NCBI RefSeq assembly: GCF_023053635.1
Contig: NC_086183.1
Span: 1,123,501 to 1,187,500 of the forward strand
Direction: 5' to 3'
Source of the DNA: Elgaria multicarinata webbii
Taxonomy: Eukaryota; Chordata; Lepidosauria; Squamata; Anguidae
Length of the DNA stretch: 64,000 bases
Positions 12,310-21,800 of this stretch are shown here, in pieces. A model generated the notes under the pieces. It was not told the DNA's origin, did not search any database, and saw nothing but the letters and a program-made list of their open reading frames with translations. Each line of letters begins with the position of its first letter. The first letter of the stretch is position 1. A program made the position numbers and the translations under genes.

Positions 12310-13115
12310 TTTTTAGGTGGAGTCAGTCCAGAGAGTTTGTAATGATAAACTTACTGGGAGTACGTAAGCACACGCAATAGGGTGGACAGGAAACTGAGGA
12401 TGCGAAACAAGAGTAAAAGGACCTTGCATAAACAGCAAACACCCATCTCGGGCAACAGGCACACAGAAAAGAATAAAGGGCATTTCAAGTTCCCTTGCAA
12501 TACCTGGCTCATATCATAAATTTCCTTTTTGCCCTATTGTGTGTACTTAGACACTCTGGAATGAGTCGCCCCGTTATTCCCTATGTGTTACAGAGCACTG
12601 GAGCAGAATGTTGTGGTCATAACCAATATATACTAATCGGTGTGCTCTCTTAGCTACTTTAGGCGTAGCTTAAACTAAAATTCTGTTTTTCTGCTCTTAC
12701 AAAGAGACAGAACATCAAATTCCTGGGAAGATACCAAGTTTTTTTTCCACTTAAACAATGCACAAAGTGTGTTTTCCTACGGAAAAGGAGGGAGAGTGTG
12801 GGGTGAAGAGAGCAAGTATTACTCAACTATTTAGTCTGAGAGTTTGGAAATCAAAAGAGCCCTTTGACAGATGGGTATCGACTTTAATAGAAACCACACT
12901 GAGGCTGGAGAAGTCTTCCATCTACTAAGCCTCCAGTCCAAGAGTTTGAATAATTTGCTGCAATACGCTTTAAAAACAAAACAAAAAATCCCACATGTGA
13001 GTGCTTTGTACACAGATAAATCTATCCTGCTAAAAGAAGGGGGGAACAGTTTTTCCAAATGTAGAGAGACTATCTATTTCCAAGAAGCAAAATCCTGTAG
13101 ATTTTGCTTGGGACT
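12310..13115. other. Intergenic, no gene or repeat recognised
   Basis: AT-rich unique-looking sequence. Short open frames are unsupported by codon bias or homology I can recall. Confidence 0.4.
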
Positions 13116-13290
13116 AGTCCATAGCTCTGTGGCAAAGCCCCTGCATTGCATGCAGAAGGTCCCAGGTTCAATTCATGGCAGCTCCAGGTAAGGCTGGAAA
13201 GGGGCCTGTCAGAATGGAAGATCCTACTGAGCTCGATAGACCAGGGCTCTCGCTCCATAGAAGGCAGCTTCCGATGTCCTAATAAAAGCA
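13116..13290 (+). repeat. tRNA-derived SINE, family A
   Basis: The tRNA-like head has an A-box-like 'tagctctgtggcaaagcc' and a B-box 'ggttcaattc'. The body reads 'ggtaaggctggaaagg' and 'tgagctcgatagaccag', and the end 'aaggcagcttccgatgtcct'. Other copies are at 23962-24147 (antisense) and, split by a LINE, at 8772-10640. Confidence 0.8.
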
Positions 13291-13566
13291 GACCGTGCAG
13301 GGGCTGAAGCACTGCAGCCCATTGTTGCTGTTTTTATATAAAATAAAAATAAAAGGCCATTATAAGCTGAAGTAAACTAATTAAACAAACCAGGGTACTG
13401 CTAATTTTAAATGTGCAATTATTGCTATTGCCACAATTCCTTTCCTTTAGTGCTGGCATCATGCTTTTTACACAGGAACACCACCACCACGTTGCCCAGA
13501 GACAGACCTGCTACAGCAAGGGGCGGAATCCACTGCCTGCCCTGCACGGAAGGCATCAGACTCACA

Positions 13567-15119
13567 GGCCAGGTTCGGACGACACGGTAAGCAACAGTTG
13601 CTTAATTAGTGCTTATCATGTCATCTGGCACACAACTCACCGTATGCCATTTTTACGATTTAACCAACGGAGGAAAACAACGGGCTGCTCCATTGCTTAT
13701 CTGGAAACTTGTTGCTTAACATGTCGTGTGGTGGGCTCCATTGCCTAATTCCACGCATTGTGTGTGCTATTTCAGAAGCCCATAGAGTCTTCCAGCAAGA
13801 GCGGCCAAAACTGCCCTGGCCGCTGTGCTACAGACACTGAAACTCCATTCCAAAGTCTGCCTAGCAACCCATGACACCCGCCTCCCCATCCTACCCTCTG
13901 TGCACTCAAGTGAAGGGCTGGATTCTGAAAGGAGCATCTCCCTGTGGCTGTGGCTCCACAGATACCTGCCAGCGCTCCCCTCCTCCTCCCAAGTACACAA
14001 GCATCCCCCTCACAATTGTTTTGGAGCAGCACCGCCCAGCAAGGCTCCATTCATCACAGGCTGCCCCAAGCCCGTTGTGGGGTGCAAGCCAACACAACCG
14101 CCCCAACTCTCCCCCTCCCCCCATTCCGTCTCCCAAGAAAAAAGCCGTTGCCCGGGGAGAGAGGGGCGACCCTTGGCCCGTTCCTGCTTCGCCCACTGGC
14201 CCCCCAAACCCTCAGTGCCCCTTGATCTCTGCATGGCCACTCAGCCAGTTGCCCTGACGACACCACGCCCACCTCCCAGACCGCCTGGCCACCCTTCTTC
14301 ATCTCCACCTGCCCCTCTGCCAGCCTCCACTTCCCCAAGCCTCACACAAAGCCCAGCCAAAGAGCGCATGTGGGCACCACAGCCTACAAAATCCTTTGGA
14401 CGTGCCACCTGCGGTTGTTGCATGAAACTTTCAAAAGAATGCATAACACTCTGCACAGCCAGCCATCTCTGCTCTTCTATCAACCCCTCCTGGCCCAGGT
14501 GTTGAGGGCAATTTCCCACAACTATCTCCAGCTCCCACACCTCTACTCCTTCACTAGCCCACAAGAGCCCTACACCTAGGTGACCTCTCCAGCTCCTCAC
14601 AAATACCCAAGGCTGCCACTCTTGCCACCATGGATCCCAGCAGCCATGACATCTCTGACAGCCAGGCCGAGGGAACTGGGTCACAGAGCCTTCACTTGGA
14701 GAGCACCCAGGATGCTACGGGAAGGCGCAGAGCCAAGCACTGGTCTGAGGTAGAGATAGCACCCTTTTCAGAACTCTGGGGAAGCCCCGAGGGCCGCAGA
14801 ATCATGGCCACCTCCAGGCATGACCAGCTGTACCCATGGCTCTCCGCCCAGATGAAGGAACATGGGCATGTGCGCACCCCAAAGCAGTGCGAGGACAAGC
14901 TGCACAGGCTCAGGAGGATGTTCAAGGAGGTCGTCACACACACAGAGGGGCAGGCGGACTATTGCTCAACCGCCACGTTGACTATTAACGTACTCGATGG
15001 AGCTGCAGCTGCTTGATGGGGGCAGGGCAACATGTCATGTGGGGAGTACCCGTGCAATCATACACTGGGAGCTGCCTATTTTGCCCTCTTGTTGACTAAA
15101 GCGTCGTCTGAACCGGACC
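13567..15119 (+). mobile_element. TIR DNA transposon with Myb/SANT-like ORF
   Basis: The left end GGCCAGGTTCGGACGACACG and the inverted right end GGTCCGGTTCAGACGACGC form imperfect terminal inverted repeats. Both flanks read ACA, a candidate 3-bp target duplication. Two related elements, at 52764-53079 and 57033-60299, share the 'GTTCGnACGACAC'-type ends and, in one case, an internal 'agcaagagcgg' box. The interior holds a 128-codon ORF (14630-15016) but no recognisable transposase, so it is non-autonomous or deleted. A 3-bp duplication plus a Myb-like protein fits PIF/Harbinger; this is inference. Confidence 0.6.
14630..15016 (+). CDS. Myb/SANT-like (trihelix) domain protein of the TIR element
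   Basis: A 128-residue ORF starts at an ATG in strong context (gccaccATGG). After an acidic/polar head, residues about 33-105 resemble the Myb/SANT-like fold of MSANTD and ZSCAN20/29 proteins: 'AKHWSEVEIAPFSELWG' supplies the first helix with the conserved tryptophan, 'QLYPWLSAQMKEHGHVRTP' the second, and 'KQCEDKLHRLRRMFKEV' the third (Q-C-x3-L pattern). PIF/Harbinger elements encode a separate Myb-like protein that helps the transposase enter the nucleus and bind DNA; such a role here is inferred from context. It could also be a decayed captured gene. No neighbouring exon is visible. Confidence 0.5.
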   Translation: MDPSSHDISDSQAEGTGSQSLHLESTQDATGRRRAKHWSEVEIAPFSELWGSPEGRRIMATSRHDQLYPWLSAQMKEHGHVRTPKQCEDKLHRLRRMFKEVVTHTEGQADYCSTATLTINVLDGAAAA

Positions 15120-16094
15120 ACAGAGATCCTTTGGTCAGGGGCCACGCAATCCCCTCAAGAGTTCAGTACAGTGCCCAGCTTTAGTGGGCCATCTCTCTCA
15201 CACACAAAATAAACCCATATGGCAGCTGCAGATCATCTAACCTACAAGCTGTTAATTGCAGAAGAACGCAGCTGGTGGAGGCAGAGCGAGGAGAAAAGGT
15301 GCATCATGACACTGAGTATTTTGGGTCCTTCAATTATTTTTAAAAGGAGAGTAAGAGTGAGGAAGTGTGTGCATGTTAGCGAGAGACAGCAACCAAGCAG
15401 AAAAGCATGTATGTGTGTACATTCATGCCCTCCTTTCTTTCATTTTGTTTGCACTTTAAAGATTTTCTTTTACTGACCATTAGCAAGCTGGATTTTCATA
15501 TTGAGCTGCGTCTTAGCACTGTTGCTTCTGAGTAGGCATGCAGGTTTGGGGGCATTTATGGTGGATATGCAAAAGGGTGGATTTTGGGGTGTGCTGAGAA
15601 CTTGCTACTGTGTTCCAAGGGCTGCTTTTCTGTGGAAGAGGATGAAGATGAGGTCTGGCTCTGGGGATCCCCCCTTACGATCTTAAACGTCACATACACT
15701 TTGTGTTAACCGGGGTTGCTGCTGGAGCAGAATGTGGCTTGAAAGAAGCGTCTTTGTGGGGGTTGTGTTGTTGATTCTTCCCCTGCATGGCCCAATTCCT
15801 CACAAGTTTGGCACTCATGATTTTGAAGTCATATGATTCAGTTTCCTTCTCTGCAATGTGCAATGGGAGATGCTGCTGGAGCAGAACGTGGGTCAAAAAG
15901 AAATGCTTTTGTGTGGATTATTATTGCTGTTGTTGTCACAACATGCAAAAGGATGGATTTGGGGTGTTCTGAGAATTTGCTGCTGTAACTATAGGTTACA
16001 TCCACACTGCAGAGTAGTCCATCGTTGTCATACCCAGATTACTGGAAGAGTAAAAGATGACATAACTGCAGTGAAGTCCAGAGTTGTTATCTAG
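15120..16094. other. Intergenic, no gene recognised
   Basis: Mixed-composition sequence with two loosely similar T/G-rich halves: 'gttgctgctggagcagaa' near 15715 and 'gatgctgctggagcagaa' near 15868, each followed by a 'tctttgtgggggttgtg'-like or 'cttttgtgtggattatta' stretch. This suggests a diverged local duplication. No coding evidence. Confidence 0.4.
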
Positions 16095-16660
16095 TCTGCT
16101 AGTGGTTTGGGTTTTATTTACTTTATTTGTACCCTGCCTTACTACCAAGAAAAATGACACTCAAAGCAGCTTACAATCGCAAATAAAACTTGATAAAAGC
16201 AATAATAAAACTACATTAAAACACAATTTAAAACACTACAAGGAAGGAAAGGAACCTCTCGTGCAAGCACTGAGTCATTACTGACTCTTGGCAGGCCTTA
16301 TAGCAGGGTGGTTTGCCGTTGCCTTCCCCGGCCGTTATTACCTTTCCCCCAGCTAACTGGGTACTCATTTTACCAACCTCGGGAGGCTTCCACTGGGATC
16401 GAACTCAGGCCGTGGGGAGAGTTTCAGCTGCAGAAACTGCTGCTTTACCGCCCTGCGCCACAAGGCTCTTCAAAAAACACTACAATAACAGAGTAAAAAT
16501 AACATCCAACCCAACAGACCCTTTTATAAACCAAAGGCCGTCTTGAATAAAAAGGTCTTTACCTGCCAGGAGAAGAGAAATAGAGAAGAAACCAACTTAG
16601 CTTCCCTCAGCAGGGAGTTCTACAGCCAGGGGGTGGGAATGCAGCTGGAGTAGGGGAGTT
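16095..16660 (-). repeat. LINE 3' region, antisense, interrupted by a SINE
   Basis: It starts with '(T)TTATTTACTTTATTTGTACC' and continues to 'aggtctttacctgccagg' and 'agggagttctacagccaggg'. These phrases correspond to the antisense LINE 3' regions at 8.3-8.7 kb and 58.2-58.5 kb. A family-C SINE interrupts it at 16242-16473. Confidence 0.6.
16230..16485 (-). repeat. tRNA-derived SINE, family C, with 12-bp target duplication
   Basis: The direct repeat AAAACACTACAA (16230-16241 and 16474-16485) flanks a SINE whose reverse complement begins with a tRNA-like head ('gtggcgcagggcggtaaagc') and a B-box ('gagttcgatccc'). A second copy lies at 39546-39855. The duplication proves retrotransposition into the older LINE tail. 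Confidence 0.85.
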
Positions 16661-16796
16661 GTGAAGTATTTAATGAAAATAGGCATTTAAGTCTTCCGAC
16701 TTCACTGTTTACACAGATGACCATTTTACATGCCTGGAAGGCTATTATGAACATAGGGTAAGACATTATGTTTTCTATTCTGTTTTCTAGAAGAGA

Positions 16797-17012
16797 TTTT
16801 TTATTATTACATTTATATCCCACCTTTTTCCTCTTGAAAGGAATCGAAAGTGGCTCATATGGTCTTTCTCCTCTCCATTTTATCCTCACAACAACAACCC
16901 TGTGAGGTAGATTGGGCTGAGAGTCTGTGACTGGCCCAAGATCACCCAGTGAGCTTCATGGCTGAGTGGGTCCCCCAAGTCCTAGTCCAACACTCCAACC
17001 ACACTATACTGG
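16797..17012 (-). repeat. tRNA-derived SINE, family B, antisense
   Basis: Reverse complement of the element at 61981-62196: 'tttatatcccacctttttcc', 'ctccattttatcctcacaac', 'ccctgtgaggtagattgggc', 'agcttcatggctgagtggg' and 'cctagtccaacactccaacc'. A second, shorter antisense piece follows at about 17024-17150, so the locus holds two adjacent insertions or a partial tandem copy. Confidence 0.8.
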
Positions 17013-17254
17013 GTCTCATATTTGTTTTGCCTTTCCTCCAGGAACTAAAGATCTCTCAGTTTTTACCCTCACAACAATCCTGTGAGGTAGGTTAAATTGA
17101 GAGGTAGTGACTGGTCCAGATAATCCAGTGAGAAATGGGAGGCCTTTGCTGCTACTTCTCATGCAGCAAAATTTCCTGAGCCAGGACTGGCTGTGCAGCC
17201 ACGTGTCCTGTTGTGTCTGAATGAAGCAGTAGATTGGTCCACGTTTCTTGTATG

Positions 17255-17257
<3 letters not shown>

Positions 17258-17334
<77 letters not shown>

Positions 17335-17335
17335 G
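17258..17335 (+). repeat. Compound microsatellite (TG)n(AG)n
   Basis: About 26 TG units are followed immediately by about 12 AG units. The uninterrupted tract is likely polymorphic. Confidence 0.95.
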
Positions 17336-17384
17336 TGTGTTTTTGTTTTCTGTCTGTATGCTGCACAAGGAGAGAGGTCTGCCT

Positions 17385-17665
17385 GGCGCCTACATTGTAC
17401 TCCTTCCGTCGCCAGCTGAAGACCTTTTTATTCTCCCAGTATTTTAACACTTAATTTTAACTTAAATTTAAATTTTACTGTTTTAACTCTGTATTTTAAT
17501 TTTATATCTATTTTGCTGCGTGGTTTTTATTCTGGTTGTGCTTTTTATATTGTATTGTGTATTTGTGCTTTTAACCTGTTGTCTTACTATGGTTTTAATT
17601 TTTGTGAACTGCCCAGAGAGCTTCGGCTATTGGGCGGTATAGAAATGTAATAAATAAATAAGGGG
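17385..17665 (+). repeat. LINE 3' end (L2-like) with AATA tail
   Basis: It runs from 'ccttccgtcgccagctgaag' through a T-rich 3' UTR to 'gaactgcccagagagcttcg', 'gctattgggcggtatagaaa' and (AATA)n. It is the best-preserved copy of this tail in the window. Confidence 0.75.
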
Positions 17666-17844
17666 AAGCTTGAGAACTCCGCCATATTAGAGAGATTAGT
17701 CTTTTTTGCTTTCAGGAAAGCACGGAAGATGATTTCCACTAACATATGTAGTGAAGAGTGTTTTGGAATTATTATTGGACGTGATTGTTGATTGCACGTG
17801 TGTGCGTGCGTGCACACACAAATGATGTACGTGAGTTTCGTAGC

Positions 17845-18800
17845 AGTGGGGCGGGGGCGGGGGCGGGGGCGGAGGAGCGCCCCCCACCCGGGGCTCACCG
17901 AGGCCTCGGGAGCTCTCCGTAGCGCATCCTCACGAGCGACCACAGCGGCAGGATTTCCCATGGTCCTGCGTGTGGTCGTCTCCACCACCCCACACGCCTT
18001 CCGTGACCCCCCCCCCCCAATCTAGGGCGCCCATGTGCCTCAGTTTCCCCTTCCCGTGGCGCGGGCGGTGCCCAGGACCCTCCCAGGCGGCGGAATACAC
18101 GCCTCCGCGCCCGGCCTCTGCGGAGGCCCAGGCTCCAGCTCGGCACGCAGGCTCCGCGCGGCCTTCCCCGCTGGGGGCAGCCGAGGCAGGCGCGGGGGTG
18201 GCTGGCTGGCGGGGGCGGCGCGGCGGGCGAGCGAGCAGCAGGGCTCCCGCCCACGTCACGACCTGACGTCAACGCCCCCGCCGTGTCGTCACGGCGCTCC
18301 CCGGGAAGCGGAAGTGCGTCGCCGTCGCCGCGCGTCCCCCGGAAGTCGCCTCCGAACGTGCTCGTGGGGTGATTCTCCCTCAGGAGCCGCCGCCGCCGCC
18401 GCCGCGATGGTGAAGCCGCGCTTCAAGGGCCGCGCCAGCCTCAACCCGTCGGGGGCCAGCACCAACCCCGGTGAGTGCCAGCGCCGCGACCCGGCCGGCC
18501 GGAGGAGCCGCAGCTGGGCCGACCGCGCAGTTGGGCCTTGGCCGTCCGCTCGCTCGGGAGCCGCTTCCTGCGGCAGCTGTGCGGGGCTCGCTGCCCCTCG
18601 GAAGCCCCGGGGGTCCCGGCAGGGGAGGCGGCGCCCTGGCGGCCGGGTTGCCGAGGGGCGCTCCGGGGGCCCCGGTCTGCGCAGCCCGCCCGCACCGGGG
18701 CCGCGTGGGAGAGCCGGGCAGAGCCGGCCTATTCTGGATGGCCGAGGATGCCGGCTGCTGAGACCCACCGGAGGTTCCCCACCCATAGCTTCACAAATGC
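17845..18800 (+). promoter_or_regulatory. GNL2: CpG-island promoter of GNL2
   Basis: A dense CpG stretch spans the first exon, with a (GGGGGC)n-type run at its left edge (about 17852-17874), no TATA box and a short GCC-rich 5' UTR just before the ATG. Candidate sites are a perfect CRE palindrome TGACGTCA at 18264-18271 and two ETS-type motifs, CGGAAGTG at 18309-18316 and CCGGAAGT at 18339-18346. These are typical of housekeeping and ribosome-biogenesis promoters. The start site itself is not determined. Confidence 0.75.
18264..18271. promoter_or_regulatory. Full palindromic CRE (TGACGTCA)
   Basis: A perfect CREB/ATF octamer 136 bp upstream of the GNL2 start codon, inside the CpG island. A half-site-like 'cacgtcac' lies 12 bp further upstream. 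Binding is predicted from sequence only. Confidence 0.6.
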
Positions 18801-21800
18801 GGCCCGAGAACCGAATGGAGGGCAGGCAGGGTGGATAAAAATCGAGGCTTAAAAAATGAAATAAAAACTGTTTAACGGATTTTAACATCTTTACTTTGGG
18901 GGCTTTCAGTTTCTCTGAGTAAACAAACATTTGGAAAGACACCGGCCAGATGAGATTGTTGCTCTGTGCTTATGTGGTCGTGGAGTTGGGCCCAACGAAG
19001 CAGAGGAGTTAATTTAGACAGGAAGATAATATACCACTGTGGATAAAAAAACAATGTGTGTTTTTTTTTAAAAAAAATAGATTTTTTTTTCCTGCCCAGG
19101 GACTATCAAAACCTTGCTTTGTTCTATCAGTCATAGTTTTTGTTATCTAATTTTGTTTTTGGTTTTTTGTGAGGGCGAAGATGGGCCAACACAGTGAAAC
19201 CAGAAAGAAAAAGTCGACAAAATTGTCCAGTGCGCATCTGTCTGTATTCCCGTGCAGAGGATGCAAATCTACCCACTTACCTGGGAGTAAGCCCTATTGA
19301 ACTCAGTGGAACTTATTTTTGAGTAGACATGAATAACATTGTGCTGTTAACCTCAAGCGGTTATGGGTGCTGGTCATAAGAAAAACCTTCCCTATATTAG
19401 AATATTTTAGAGACATTACTTCTATTGGTAAAAAAGAAGAGACAGAGAGATGCAAAGCTTGATTGTAAGAAGGAAGCATCAAATAATACTCGGTAGTAAA
19501 TCAATATGCCTTAATGTTTAGGTTTGTGTCATTGTTCAGGAAATATATTAAATGGTTTCAATGGGAAACATGATTTAAATCAACCTCTTTCTTGCTTATT
19601 TAAATCACCTTGAAAATCACTTTTAAATTCTCCCTACTGAAAGACCCTTAACTTTTGGTCACTGGCTAATCTCTCCCTGCCCTTCCGCCATCTCTTTAGA
19701 TCGGCCAGCTGGTGCCGGAGGGCACAACATGAGGGACCGGGCAACCATCCGGCGTCTTAACATGTACCGGCAGAAGGAACGCAGGTGAGAATGGAGGAGT
19801 ATCTGACATAATTTTGGATCACCAGTTTTGGATGATACAGATTTTCTAGACCCATTTCAAACCAGCTCTAAGGCAGGATACGGAGTTGAGACAGCTGTGG
19901 TCACCTTAGTAGACGATCTCTGCATGAGTATTGCCAGGGGGAGTGTGTCCCTGCTGGTACTTTTGGACCTTTCAGCAGCTTTCGATACCATTGACCATGG
20001 TATCCTTCTGGAATGCTTGAGGGGTTTGGGAATCGGGGGCACTGTGCTCCAGTGGTTCCGGTCCTACCTCTCAGGTAGATTCCAGATGGTGATGCTTGGG
20101 GATAGCTGCTCCTCAAAAAAGGAGCTGTTGTATAGCGTACCACAAGGTGCCATCCTATCCCCAATGCTGTTTAACATCTACATGAAACCTCTGGGAGAGA
20201 TCATCCGGAGACGTGGAGAGCAGGGTGCTATCATTATTATTATTATTATTTATTTATATAGCACCATCGATGTACATGGTGCTGTACAGATAACACAGTA
20301 AATATCAGTATGCTGATGACACCCAAATATATTTCTCTATGCCTTCAATAACAGCATCAGCTAAGGATAGTGTGTCTCCTCTGAATGAATGCTTGGAGGC
20401 GGTAATGGGCTGGATGAGGAAAAACAAACTGAAGCTGAATCCGGACAAGACACAGGTGCTTGCTGTCAAGGGCTCTGACCTAGGTTTGGAGGTGTGTCAG
20501 CCAGTTCCAGATGAGGCTACACTCCCCCTGAAAGACTGTGTTCGCAGTTTGGGGGTGCTTCTGGATCCAACGCTCCAAATGACAGCCCAGATAGATGCGA
20601 TGGCCTGGAGTGCCTACTATCAGCTTCGGCTGTTGTGCCAGCTGCGACGCTTTCTAGAGTTCTACCCTAAAAACAGTAGTGCATGCGCTGGTAACCTCAA
20701 GGCTTGACTTCTGCAATGCGCTCTACATAGGGCTACCATTGTACCTAGTTCGGAAACTTCAACCAGTTCAAACTATGGCAGCCGGGTTGGTCACTAGTAC
20801 ATCTAGGGGTGAGCATATTACCCCAACATTAAAATCACTCCACTGGCTGCAAATTATTTTCTGGGCAAAGTGTTGGTCATTACCTTTAAAGCCCTACATG
20901 GTTTGGGTCCAGGTTACTTGCAGGTTTCTCCCATACAGTCCACCCTGCACACTCAGGTCCTCTGGGGAGAACTTACTTCAGTCAGCCAAAATTAGGCTGA
21001 CATCAGTTACCCAGAAGACCTTTTCTTCTGTCGCCCCCGGATTGTGGAATGGCCTGCCGGAGGAGATTTGTAAAATTAAGTCTCTATGTGATTTTAAGGC
21101 AGCTTTAAAGACTAGCCTTTTCCGGCAGGCCTATCCAGATCAATGTAAAATCAAGAATTTTTAAGATGTGTTGATTCTTGTGAACCACCCAGAGAGCTCC
21201 GGCTATTGGGTGGTATAAAAATGTAATAAATAAATAAATAAATAAATAAAATGTACTAATGTTGTTCCCCGCCTCGATCCAAAGGGAGAGGCGGGTAAGA
21301 AATTATTATTATTATTAGTAGTAGTAGTAGTATTAAACATTCCTTGTTAAACATCTCCCCAAAAAGAGACAAACGCAGGAATTTGAGACGATGTTTCATA
21401 ACACCTCCTTGAGGGGGTTCAACCCTTAAAGGTGGCCTAGAAATAATTTTAGATTTTGATGGTGGTGGCTGGTACAGAAAGTCCTTTGAGATGTTCAATT
21501 GCAGCCATGTTTTCATGTTGTTAAAGGAAAGAGGTTTGCATCTTTGAAAAAAACAGAAACAAACTCCATGGAGATTTCTAGGGAAACTAAAACTTACTGG
21601 CTAATTTATTTCAGTGTCTGGAGTACAATGAGATGTGATGTGGGAGTTCCAATTTTCTCGCTTTCAAAGAGAAGTCATAGGAAGGGGCAGTTTGTGTGGA
21701 GGCAATGCTGCCCGTGGTCAGCACCTTTGCTACAGTCCTAATCCAAATCCCACCAGAAACTGCTATAAGATAGGAAGAGAGAAACTTTAGATTTTAAGTA

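Noticed and set aside
13825-14505. 226-codon Pro/Ser/Thr-rich plus-strand ORF inside the TIR element
   Set aside because: Low-complexity Pro-rich translation, several long frames on both strands over the same GC-rich stretch, no domain I recognise; most likely composition-driven.
17016-17454. ORFs with runs of Thr-His or Val-Cys
   Set aside because: Translations of the (TG)n(AG)n microsatellite.
18035-18942. Long ORFs on both strands across the GNL2 CpG island
   Set aside because: Stop-poor GC-rich sequence; the real coding exon is only 64 bp here in a different frame.
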